From Gracilibacillus lacisalsi DSM 19029 (GTDB lineage: Bacteria; Bacillota; Bacilli; Bacillales; Amphibacillaceae): a DNA stretch of 64,000 nt. Positions 56,604 through 64,000 of the stretch are shown here, in pieces. The DNA is taken from assembly GCF_000377765.1 (NCBI RefSeq), contig NZ_KB898666.1, positions 1 to 64,000 on the forward strand. The letters run 5' to 3'. The translations under genes and the position numbers were made by a program. Positions within the stretch are counted from its first letter, which is position 1; each line of letters begins with the position of its first letter. The notes beneath the pieces were generated by a model, which saw only the letters and a list, made by a program, of their open reading frames with translations, made no database searches and was not told where the DNA came from.

Positions 56604-58028
56604 TTATTTTTTAAGAACATTTACCTTTTCTTCATGGATTTCGATCCATGCTTCTGTTTCTGTGAGGCGATTTTCTGCTTGTTCAATTTGGTCCTTAACA
56701 CGGTTTTTCGCTGTTCCGCCGACAACATCGCGGGCATTGACAACTGACTTCGGTGATAGTACGTCGTAAATATCTTCATTGATTAGCTCAGAAAAACTTT
56801 GGAAATCTGCTAAGCTTAAATCAAGCAAATATTTATTTTCCTGAATGCAATGCAACACAACTTGCCCGACAACCGCATGGGCTTCGCGGAATGGTAAATC
56901 TTTATTCACCAAGTAATCCGCTAAATCCGTTGCATTAGAAAAATCCTCTGCAACTGCCGCATACATATTTTCCTTTTTCACTTCCATTGTCTCGATCATT
57001 GGTGCGAAAAGAGCAAGCGCTCCTTTTAAGGTTTCCATCGTATCAAACATGCCTTCCTTATCCTCTTGCATATCCTTATTATATGCAATTGGTAAACCCT
57101 TCAAAGTAGTAAGCATTCCCATTAAGTTTCCATAGACACGTCCTGTTTTTCCTCTTACTAATTCAGCGACATCAGGGTTTTTCTTCTGAGGCATCATACT
57201 ACTTCCAGTACAAAAAGCATCATCTAATTCAATGAAATTGAACTCAGCACTTGACCATTGTACTAATTCTTCACTCAAACGGGATAAGTGCATAATCGCT
57301 AACGAAGCATTAGATAAAAATTCAACGACAAAGTCACGATCACTAACTGCGTCTAAGCTGTTCTCCACTACACCGTCAAAATTCAATTTCTCTGCAACAT
57401 AATGACGATCAATCGGAAATGTTGTTCCGGCTAATGCTCCTGCACCAAGTGGTGAACGATTCACTCTTTTGAAGCTGTCAGATAACCTTTCCACATCACG
57501 TTCAAACATCGATACATATGCCATCATATGATGGGCGAACAACACTGGCTGCGCTCGTTGCAAATGCGTATATCCTGGCAAAATAGTATCCAAATTCGCT
57601 TTGGCTTGCTTTACTAGTGCCTCTTGCAAATTCTTCAGTAATTCAACTAATGTTACAAGTGAATCGCGTAAATACAAACGCATATCCAGTGCTACCTGAT
57701 CATTTCTACTTCGTCCAGTGTGTAATTTACCACCAACAGCACCGACTTCATCAATAAGCAGTTTTTCGACATTCATATGAATATCCTCGTTGGCTTCTGT
57801 CAACTCCGCTTCTCCAGCTTTAATTTTTTCCGCTACAACCTTCAAACCTTTTTTTATCGTTTCAGCATCTTCTGACGGGATAATCTCACATTTCGCAAGC
57901 ATTTCTACGTGTGCCAGGCTTCCTTGAATATCGTATTGTGCTAATTTCTTATCAAAGCTGATCGATGCTGTATACTCATCGACTAATTCATTTGTTGGTT
58001 TTGTAAATCGTCCGCCCCATAATTTCAT
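56604..58028 (-). CDS. argH: Argininosuccinate lyase
   Basis: This 474-residue protein begins [19 protein letters not shown] and contains the fumarase-superfamily signature [12 protein letters not shown] and [13 protein letters not shown]. It splits argininosuccinate into arginine and fumarate. It overlaps the argG stop by 4 bp. Confidence 0.97.
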   Translation of the reverse strand: MKLWGGRFTKPTNELVDEYTASISFDKKLAQYDIQGSLAHVEMLAKCEIIPSEDAETIKKGLKVVAEKIKAGEAELTEANEDIHMNVEKLLIDEVGAVGGKLHTGRSRNDQVALDMRLYLRDSLVTLVELLKNLQEALVKQAKANLDTILPGYTHLQRAQPVLFAHHMMAYVSMFERDVERLSDSFKRVNRSPLGAGALAGTTFPIDRHYVAEKLNFDGVVENSLDAVSDRDFVVEFLSNASLAIMHLSRLSEELVQWSSAEFNFIELDDAFCTGSSMMPQKKNPDVAELVRGKTGRVYGNLMGMLTTLKGLPIAYNKDMQEDKEGMFDTMETLKGALALFAPMIETMEVKKENMYAAVAEDFSNATDLADYLVNKDLPFREAHAVVGQVVLHCIQENKYLLDLSLADFQSFSELINEDIYDVLSPKSVVNARDVVGGTAKNRVKDQIEQAENRLTETEAWIEIHEEKVNVLKK

Positions 58029-59284
58029 AACTTCACTGATTCCTTCATATCAATTTTCGTTTTTTCCATAATTTTCGCTTTATCAGCATGAACATTATTT
58101 ACTGTAGAGTGCACTTTTGTCGGTAAGCCCCAAAGTTTAATAAAGCCTAGTGCTGCCTCATGGTCAAATTCATCACCTTTACTATATGTTGCAAGGTTTA
58201 AGTCATATAATGAGTTGTCTGATTTTCTACCTACTACAAATGCTTGACCTTTGTATAACTTCACTCTTGCTACACCATTCACATATTTTTGAGTTTCGCT
58301 AATAAATGCTTTTAAGGCATCTGTTAATTGTGTAAACCATAGACCATCGTAAATCGCTTGTTCTAATTGTTGCTCTACAACTGGTTTAAATTTAGTTACT
58401 TCTCTTGGAAGTGTAATAGTTTCAATTTCTCTATGTGCTTGAATTAATGTTATAGCTGCTGGTGCTTCATAGATCTCACGTGATTTAATCCCAACAAGAC
58501 GATTTTCCACGTGATCAATTCTTCCAATACCATGTTTACCAGCAATTTGATTCAATTCTAAAATCAATTCATGTAAAGGGTATTCCTTACCATTTAAGGC
58601 TACTGGCTTCCCTTGTTTAAATTCGATTTCAATCATTTCTGGCTCATCTGGAGCATTAACTGGGTTTTCTGTTAATTCAAATGCATCTTCAGGAGCTTCA
58701 GCCCATGGATCTTCTAAAATACCACACTCATTTGCACGCCCCCATAAGTTTTGGTCTACACTATATGGACTATCCAAATCAATTGGAATCGGAATCCCAT
58801 GTTCTTTCGCATATGCAATTTCTTCATCTCTTGTCATGCCCCATTCACGTACTGGCGCCTCAATCTTTAACTCTGGATTGAGAGATGTAAAAGCAACATC
58901 GAAACGAACCTGGTCATTACCTTTACCAGTACAACCGTGCGCTACGGCCACCGCACCTTCTTTTTCTGCGATATCAACTAATACTTTTGCAATTAACGGA
59001 CGAGAAAGTGCTGATACTAATGGATATTTATCTTCATACATGACATTTGCTTGTAATGCAGGTAGAACAAAATCCTCTGCAAAAAGCTGTTTTGCATCAA
59101 CGGAATAGGATTTAATTGCTCCTACGTCAATCGCTTTATTCTTTACAAATTCTAAATCTTTTCCTTCGCCTACATCTAAACCCACCGCAATTACATCATA
59201 ATTATATTTATCCTGTAACCATTTAATCGCAACTGATGTATCAAGTCCTCCGGAATATGCTAAAACTACTTTTTCTTTGTTCAT
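58025..59284 (-). CDS. argG: Argininosuccinate synthase
   Basis: This 419-residue protein has the PP-loop [31 protein letters not shown] and [10 protein letters not shown] motifs. It joins citrulline and aspartate with ATP. AAGGAGAG precedes the ATG. First gene of argGH, behind a strong promoter with an ARG-box-like site. Confidence 0.97.
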   Translation of the reverse strand: MNKEKVVLAYSGGLDTSVAIKWLQDKYNYDVIAVGLDVGEGKDLEFVKNKAIDVGAIKSYSVDAKQLFAEDFVLPALQANVMYEDKYPLVSALSRPLIAKVLVDIAEKEGAVAVAHGCTGKGNDQVRFDVAFTSLNPELKIEAPVREWGMTRDEEIAYAKEHGIPIPIDLDSPYSVDQNLWGRANECGILEDPWAEAPEDAFELTENPVNAPDEPEMIEIEFKQGKPVALNGKEYPLHELILELNQIAGKHGIGRIDHVENRLVGIKSREIYEAPAAITLIQAHREIETITLPREVTKFKPVVEQQLEQAIYDGLWFTQLTDALKAFISETQKYVNGVARVKLYKGQAFVVGRKSDNSLYDLNLATYSKGDEFDHEAALGFIKLWGLPTKVHSTVNNVHADKAKIMEKTKIDMKESVKL

Positions 59285-59320
59285 GAAATAATCTCTCCTT
59301 AAGTGATTGTCAAAATGTTC

Positions 59321-59368
59321 GAATGATTAATTATGTATTATTATGCACCATTTAGTATATTAATTCAA
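59321..59368 (-). promoter_or_regulatory. argGH promoter with ARG-box-like operator
   Basis: On the minus strand TTGAAT, 17 bases, CATAAT form a good sigma-A promoter. The -10 element is embedded in GCATAATAATACATAAT and TTAATCATTC, AT-rich CATnAAT-type half-sites as expected for the arginine repressor. Confidence 0.6.
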
Positions 59369-59369
59369 T

Positions 59370-59687
59370 AGTAATCTTGAAATTTTTTTATTTTTTTATT
59401 AGAAAAATTGGGATTTCCCTAAAAGGGCTTTTGTCACCTGCTGATGAGGTTAGCTATACATATCAGGGGGGATTCTCCATTTTAGCTTTTTTGAATTACG
59501 CGAATCTTGGAAAATTGGTGCTTTACAGGCGATTAAATAAAAAGCACATATCGTTTTTCATTTACTTTTACATAAAGTGAACCACATTAGACGAAGACAT
59601 GCATAAAAATGAATAAATATAAATTAACTGATTCCTTGTAACCTATCTGAATTTGCTACGTCTAATCCAACAAAAGGAGGGGTCAAT
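59370..59687. other. 318-bp intergenic stretch, nothing certain
   Basis: There is no convincing gene, RNA or terminator. A GC-richer patch around 59410-59490 (AAAGGGCTTTTGTCACC, TATCAGGGGGGATTC) stands out from the AT-rich surroundings and may be a decayed repeat. A 67-codon frame here has no ribosome site or family signature. Confidence 0.3.
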
Positions 59688-60608
59688 TTGAAAAAGATAG
59701 TATCTATATTGGTGTTGATTGTGTTTCTCTCTGCTTGCTCCAACGACGCGGATGATAGCAGCTATGAATCGGCAGACAGTGATATAGCGACTAGTGAAGA
59801 ATCGAGCCAGTCGGGTATGAGTACAAATGATAGTCTAGCGGAAAATAAAGTTGAAATGGAACAAGCAGAGGAAAAACCTGCAAGTGAAGATAATGAGGAA
59901 AGCTTGGAAAATATAGAGGACAGAAAAATTATCCATAATGCTCAGTTACATTTAGAAACAGAAACATTTGATGAAACGATTGATTTTTTAGAGACAGAAA
60001 CAGCTAATTATGATGGATATGTTGTCAATTCCAATTATTCCAATCACGGTGAGGAAGCAGAACGATTCGGCAGAATGACCGTCCGAATACCAGACGATCA
60101 TTTTCAGGATTTTATCGCAATCGTGGAAAATGGAGATTTAAAAATTTTGAATAAATCTGTTAGCGGAGAAGATGTCACCGAACAATATGTTGACTTAACC
60201 TCCAGATTAAAATCAAAAAAAGTTGTTGAAGAACGATTACTTGCTTTTATAGAAGAAGCTGAAAAAACGGAGGATTTATTAAAGATCTCCGATGATTTAG
60301 CAGATGTACAAGAAGACATTGAACAATTAACAGGGAAAATCAATTATTTAGAAAATCAGTCTGACTATGCAACCATTGATATAGAATTGACCGAACGAAG
60401 AGTTGATATGCCTTCTGTTCAAGATGAGTCACTAAGTACATGGGAAAAAACAAAGGATCAATTTTTGAAAAGTATCCAGGCAATTCTGTCAATCGCATCT
60501 GGACTGTTTGTATTTCTAGTCGGCAATGCTCCGATTATTATTCTCTTCTTAATTATCGGATTCACCGTCTATTTTATTATTAGAAACACAACCAAAAGCA
60601 GGGATTAG
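59688..60608 (+). CDS. DUF4349 domain lipoprotein
   Basis: This 306-residue protein has a lipoprotein signal (lipobox LSAC near residue 17), a low-complexity acidic Ser/Glu linker (about 22-85), the DUF4349 domain (ETETFDETIDFLE, RFGRMTVRIPDDHFQDFIA, SVSGEDVTEQYVDLTSRL), a coiled coil (about 175-225) and a C-terminal membrane helix (about 265-300). The role of the family is unknown. The start is TTG behind AAAGGAGGGG. Confidence 0.88.
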   Translation: MKKIVSILVLIVFLSACSNDADDSSYESADSDIATSEESSQSGMSTNDSLAENKVEMEQAEEKPASEDNEESLENIEDRKIIHNAQLHLETETFDETIDFLETETANYDGYVVNSNYSNHGEEAERFGRMTVRIPDDHFQDFIAIVENGDLKILNKSVSGEDVTEQYVDLTSRLKSKKVVEERLLAFIEEAEKTEDLLKISDDLADVQEDIEQLTGKINYLENQSDYATIDIELTERRVDMPSVQDESLSTWEKTKDQFLKSIQAILSIASGLFVFLVGNAPIIILFLIIGFTVYFIIRNTTKSRD

Positions 60609-60647
60609 TTTATATGACAACCATAATACATTAAGCATGAAAAGTAG

Positions 60648-60750
60648 TTAACCAGGAAAACTGCTAAATGAAACGATGAGATTTCCCGGTGAAATGGAAT
60701 TAACCGGGAAATTATCAAATAAAATGAGAGGTTTTCCAGATAATAAATCG
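60648..60750 (+). repeat. tandem pair of hairpin-containing repeats, 52-bp period
   Basis: Two units start TTAACCAGGAAA (60648) and TTAACCGGGAAA (60700), 52 bp apart, and each closes with a complementary TTTCCCGGT or TTTTCCAG block. Each unit can thus form a stem of about 9 bp around a 20-bp AT-rich loop. Between two convergent genes. Confidence 0.6.
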
Positions 60751-60842
60751 ACCGAAGTTATTCTCTGATATGGCAATTCGCGAACACCGCTCCACGCTCA
60801 CTTTTATCACATGGGAAAATTTTATAATTTTCTAGAACATAT

Positions 60843-60895
60843 AAAAAAAGCTTAAATCCCTTCGATTTTGATGAAAAGGGATTTAAGCTTTTTAC
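60843..60895. terminator. bidirectional terminator between DUF4349 and DUF4064 genes
   Basis: AAAGCTTAAATCCCTT/AAGGGATTTAAGCTTT with A and T tracts on either side. Confidence 0.92.
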
Positions 60896-60902
60896 TACAT
60901 CT

Positions 60903-61334
60903 TTAATATTGCTCCATATTTATTTCTTGCTTAGGTTTACGGACAAGTCCCATAATACCGGCTATGATATAGAAAATACCGGCGAAGATAGCACCACCAA
61001 AGGTAATGATAGTTGTTACACCACCGACAACAAGTAAAATGATACTTGCAGTTTTTGGTCTACTGTTTCCTTTAAAGAAGAACATTGCCACAATACCCGC
61101 TACAATAGAAATAATCGCTCCTACAATCATTACCGTCCCTATTGACCCGATCATATCTAGAAATGGCATCATGTCATCGATATCACTTTGTGTAACAGTC
61201 GGATCTTCTTGTAACATTTCTCGAACTAATTCATTATCTCCATCTAACATGCGGAACAAGCCACCAAATAATGCCCCTAATCCATAGACAAATGCTCCAA
61301 TAATCGATAATACTACCTCTACTGTTCTTTTCAT
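60903..61334 (-). CDS. DUF4064 membrane protein
   Basis: This 143-residue protein has four predicted membrane helices, two at the N-terminal half around an acidic loop (LDGDNELVREML, DIDDMMPFLD) and a C-terminal pair. It fits the DUF4064 family of unknown role. It lies 23 bp after the ABC-2 permease gene and may share its transcript. Confidence 0.82.
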   Translation of the reverse strand: MKRTVEVVLSIIGAFVYGLGALFGGLFRMLDGDNELVREMLQEDPTVTQSDIDDMMPFLDMIGSIGTVMIVGAIISIVAGIVAMFFFKGNSRPKTASIILLVVGGVTTIITFGGAIFAGIFYIIAGIMGLVRKPKQEINMEQY

Positions 61335-61357
61335 TTCTTCTACTCTCCCCTTATCTC

Positions 61358-62305
61358 TTAATTTCCTGCAATATCACGCTTTGTAAATGTAAACCATGAA
61401 ACTAGTAAAAACAATACAAAGTACACCACTAAGACAGTAATCGAAAATCCTAGTGTCATGCCATCCATAACCGGACTTCCACTTCCAAAATATTGGTTCA
61501 AATTGGTATTAGCAAATAAGATATATTTTGCCCAATCATACTCGGCAACAAAACCAATAATAGAGTTTCCTGTAAACATTAAGAATATTGCTAAACCTAT
61601 CGCCATCGCACTACTTCTAAATAATGTTGAAATCATAAAAGCAAATGTTGCCATCATCACTAAATTTACCATATTTAAGCCGTATTGTGTAAATATTTCT
61701 GCAAAAATAGAGACTTCTTCCACTCCGTCTGTACCCATTTGAACTAAACTAGGATTCCAGCCATTGATACCAAAGAAAATTGCACCTATAACTAAACTGA
61801 TAATAAATAGAAAAGCAAGCATGGTTATAGAAAATAATAAAACTGATACAAACTTTGAAAATAAAATTTTAGTTCTGGAAATCGGACGAATTAATAATAA
61901 TTTGATCGTTCCCCATCGATACTCATTTGAAATAATACCTGCTGCCACAATAATTGTAAACAAACTAATGATCATGGACAACCCAGCGTTCTCAAGCGTA
62001 AATTGCCACGCATCATATGGCAGAGGCTTGACATCATTCTCTATATGATATTCATTTATAGCTATTTCAGAATCAAATCCAAAATATTCAACTTCTTCAT
62101 TTACTTCCAGTAATTCTTCATTTTCTTGAGCAAGCTGTTCTTTCCAATTATCATTATAGGTTTGTTCATCTATATTATCAAAAACAAATACTATAAGGGC
62201 ACCAGCAAATAGTATAACAGCCAGAATGATATACATCGACCAAGTAGCAAAACGCGAATAAAGCTTCATTTGTTCATTTTTTAATAATGATATAAAATTA
62301 AGCAA
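61358..62305 (-). CDS. ABC-2 type transporter permease
   Basis: This protein of about 315 residues has six membrane helices and a large extracytoplasmic loop after the first helix (about 45-100), as in BcrB/YhaP-type permeases. RWGTIKLLLIRPISRTKILFSK is the cytosolic coupling segment. A TTG at 62305, 7 bases after GGAGAG, is the likelier start; a TTG at 62320 is in frame but lacks spacing. It overlaps the ATPase gene. Confidence 0.85.
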   Translation of the reverse strand: MLNFISLLKNEQMKLYSRFATWSMYIILAVILFAGALIVFVFDNIDEQTYNDNWKEQLAQENEELLEVNEEVEYFGFDSEIAINEYHIENDVKPLPYDAWQFTLENAGLSMIISLFTIIVAAGIISNEYRWGTIKLLLIRPISRTKILFSKFVSVLLFSITMLAFLFIISLVIGAIFFGINGWNPSLVQMGTDGVEEVSIFAEIFTQYGLNMVNLVMMATFAFMISTLFRSSAMAIGLAIFLMFTGNSIIGFVAEYDWAKYILFANTNLNQYFGSGSPVMDGMTLGFSITVLVVYFVLFLLVSWFTFTKRDIAGN

Positions 62306-63215
62306 TCGTATTCTCTCCAATCAACTCGAAAAATTTATCTTCCAATCTACTACGTTCTACTGCTACTTCATAGATTGCTATATCTTCTTCCACTAATTTT
62401 CTCACCAATTGCGGTACAATCCTTTTTGGAAGATTTGCCACCACACGATCTTGAACGATTTTGGCTTCAAGTTCAAGTTGATCTTGGAGAATAGACTTCA
62501 CTTTTTCGTTATCATCCACGTCTAGCTTTACAGTAACATGGTCATTCTCAGTATTTGTATCCTGCACTTCTTCTACCGTGATTAGCTCACCATTCTTAAT
62601 AATACCAATTCGATCGCACATTAATTCTATTTCAGATAATAAGTGACTGGATACGATAACCGATACTTGTTCTTGTTCGGCTAGATTTCTTATGTAGGTC
62701 CTTATTTCACGTATACCCGCTGGATCTAAACCATTAGTTGGTTCATCTAATATTAAAATAGATGGCTTATGCAGTAATGCTTGGGCAATCCCCATCCTTT
62801 GCCTCATACCTAATGAATATTTACCTACCTTCTCATGAATCGCTTTTTCCAATCCTACTAATCTAATCACTTCTTTTATTCTTTCATCAGTAATGCCAGG
62901 TATCATACGGGCGTAGTGTTTAAGGTTGTTCCATCCCGACATGAATGGGTACATTTCCGGATTTTCGACGATCGCACCTACATGCTGAATCGCTTCTTTG
63001 AAGTTATGTTTTATACTTAATCCATTGATTTTGATATCCCCTGATGTAATTTTCATTAAACCTACCATCATGCGAATAGTGGTTGTTTTACCAGCACCAT
63101 TGGGACCTAAAAAGCCAAATACTTCACCGCGTTTTATCGAGAAATTCAACCCTTTGATTATTTGTTTATTACCTATCGATTTATGTACATCTTGTAATTC
63201 CATTGATGCAGTCAT
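62298..63215 (-). CDS. ABC transporter ATP-binding protein (BcrA/DrrA type)
   Basis: This 305-residue ATPase has Walker A GPNGAGKTTT, signature YSLGMRQRMGIAQAL and Walker B ILILDEPTNGLD, plus a C-terminal extension of about 80 residues typical of the BcrA/drug-export group. The start at 63215 follows AAAGGAGG. First gene of an exporter operon with the permease. A long palindrome lies about 100 bp upstream. Confidence 0.92.
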   Translation of the reverse strand: MTASMELQDVHKSIGNKQIIKGLNFSIKRGEVFGFLGPNGAGKTTTIRMMVGLMKITSGDIKINGLSIKHNFKEAIQHVGAIVENPEMYPFMSGWNNLKHYARMIPGITDERIKEVIRLVGLEKAIHEKVGKYSLGMRQRMGIAQALLHKPSILILDEPTNGLDPAGIREIRTYIRNLAEQEQVSVIVSSHLLSEIELMCDRIGIIKNGELITVEEVQDTNTENDHVTVKLDVDDNEKVKSILQDQLELEAKIVQDRVVANLPKRIVPQLVRKLVEEDIAIYEVAVERSRLEDKFFELIGENTIA

Positions 63216-63312
63216 TTCGCACCTCCTTTTTATTTCCATATTCTATACGTAACAACAAAGTATTTCGTTTCATTATTCACTTGATTTTTTGATAACTTTC
63301 TATTATGATACT

Positions 63313-63337
63313 TTATATAACAACTGATGTTATATAA
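63313..63337. promoter_or_regulatory. perfect 25-bp palindromic operator candidate
   Basis: TTATATAACA-ACTGA-TGTTATATAA is a perfect 10-bp inverted repeat with a 5-bp spacer. On the minus strand a TCACAT-N17-TATATA promoter-like pair overlaps it, so a repressor bound here would control the BcrA-type exporter operon. No regulator gene is in view. Confidence 0.55.
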
Positions 63338-63352
63338 TGTGACATCTAATGC

Positions 63353-63388
63353 AAAAAGAAGCAGTTCGCATAAACTACTTCTTTTGAC
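63353..63388 (-). terminator. terminator after pdxK
   Basis: In the minus orientation AAGAAGTAGTTT/AACTGCTTCTT with one mismatch is followed by TTTTTGC. Confidence 0.65.
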
Positions 63389-63426
63389 AAGTTGTTATCA
63401 TATCTTATTTGTTCTATCTTTTTCTT

Positions 63427-63458
63427 GGCAGTTGCAATCAAGCGACTGCCCTTTTTTA
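63427..63458 (+). terminator. plus-strand intrinsic terminator without an obvious gene
   Basis: GGCAGTTGC/GCGACTGCC followed by CTTTTTTAG reads as a terminator on the plus strand only. No plus-strand gene precedes it, so it may end a short untranslated transcript starting near the palindrome at 63313, or be fortuitous. Confidence 0.5.
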
Positions 63459-63480
63459 GATTCTCATCATACCACTCCGC

Positions 63481-64000
63481 TTATTCCTGCCTGGCTGCAC
63501 CGTGTCTAACGGACCCGATACCAGTCCCAAATGATAAAGCATGTTCAATTGCAGCGAGTACAAATTGTTTACTCGTTTGAATAGCTTGCTTCACCGGTAC
63601 ATTTTTGGCTAACTCGGCAGTTAAACAAGCGGCATATGTACAACCCGCTCCACTGGTATGTATCGTATCAATCAATGGCATACGAAACACCTCCACTGTT
63701 TGACCATCATAATAAATATCAACTGCCTGTCCGTCTATATTTCCACCCTTCAATAAAACAGCTTGAGGTTTGAGTTCATATAATTCCTTCGCTGCTTCTT
63801 TTAAAGCATGAAGATCAGATGGAATTTCTCGACCTAATAACTTTTCTGCTTCTAACCGGTTAGGAGTGATCACTGTCGCTTGCGGAATTAATTGTTTCTT
63901 TAATGCTTCAATCGCATCATCTGCTAACAGTTGTGACCCCATTTTACCAATCATCACTGGATCTATTACTTTATTTGGAACAGGTAGCTCCTTAAGCAAA
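63481..64000 (-). CDS. pdxK: Pyridoxal kinase / HMP kinase, ThiD-type (partial)
   Basis: The C-terminal 173 residues of a ribokinase-fold kinase lie in the window; the N-terminus continues past the right edge. Visible are KVIDPVMIGKMG, ATVITPNRLEAEKLLG, VLLKGGN and HTSGAGCTYAACLTAELA. GAGC in place of the GTGC of true ThiD, and the C-terminal GSVRHGA, favour the PdxK of Firmicutes. It phosphorylates pyridoxal and possibly hydroxymethylpyrimidine. Confidence 0.88.
   Translation of the reverse strand, partial: LLKELPVPNKVIDPVMIGKMGSQLLADDAIEALKKQLIPQATVITPNRLEAEKLLGREIPSDLHALKEAAKELYELKPQAVLLKGGNIDGQAVDIYYDGQTVEVFRMPLIDTIHTSGAGCTYAACLTAELAKNVPVKQAIQTSKQFVLAAIEHALSFGTGIGSVRHGAARQE

Noticed and set aside
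59377-59580. A 67-codon plus-strand frame
   Set aside because: AT-rich composition, no ribosome binding site and no known motif; more likely noncoding.

Overview
The window looks like the chromosome of a low-GC, endospore-forming Bacillaceae bacterium. A genus in the Gracilibacillus/Oceanobacillus/Virgibacillus group is my guess from gene content, and no search was run. Much of the left third follows the Bacillus subtilis sigB-alr-acpS-cshA neighbourhood. cmpA, a LolA-like sporulation lipoprotein and a YppG-like coat protein indicate a spore former.

Layout. 1-1.6 kb: the 5' end of a 16S rRNA gene with 11 tRNA genes upstream of it, all on the minus strand. 1.7-4.6 kb: sprT-like metalloprotease, cmpA, tex. 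4.8-9.9 kb: a complete general stress module rsbR-S-T-U-V-W-sigB-rsbX, with an internal sigma-B promoter that overlaps the rsbU stop codon. 10-15.6 kb: mazEF, alr, LolA-like lipoprotein, nnr, acpS. 15.7-20.8 kb: rhomboid protease, small membrane protein, cshA, a DMT exporter and an esterase. 21-29.8 kb: envelope and transport genes (YppG-like, glutaredoxin-like, MarR, EcsAB-like ABC exporter, thioredoxin-like, PopT/DUF368, CapA-like, MacB-type ABC exporter, YkvA). 30-38.9 kb: typA, a two-component system divergent from an HtrA protease, DksA-like, YkwC, KtrA behind a c-di-AMP riboswitch, and trhO. 39-42 kb: glutathione peroxidase and an ammonium transporter fused to a methyl-accepting chemotaxis domain. 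42-46 kb: the riboflavin operon ribD-E-BA-H behind an FMN riboswitch. 46-50.6 kb: PspC, a NERD-domain protein, a regular 51-bp palindrome array, murB, and a gbsR/cysteine hydrolase/OpuAC-like lipoprotein cluster. 50.6-59.3 kb: carA-carB-argF and argG-argH. 59.7-64 kb: DUF4349 lipoprotein, DUF4064 protein, a BcrA-type ABC exporter and a partial pdxK.

How the genes work together. RsbR/S/T/U form the stressosome branch that releases sigma-B from RsbW through RsbV, and RsbX resets it. carAB-argF and argGH cover carbamoyl phosphate to arginine. The four rib genes give riboflavin from GTP and ribulose 5-phosphate and are shut off by FMN. KtrA and its riboswitch link potassium uptake to c-di-AMP.

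The most notable items are the Amt-MCP fusion protein with a near-consensus TnrA/GlnR site upstream; a CRISPR-like but cas-less array of 27-bp palindromes at an exact 51-bp period; a gbsR-hydrolase-OpuAC cluster lacking transporter subunits; and a short orphan promoter-plus-terminator unit upstream of cshA. Three large inverted-pair intergenic repeats and two other repeat families lie between transcription units. No prophage, insertion sequence, CRISPR-Cas or defence island is visible.
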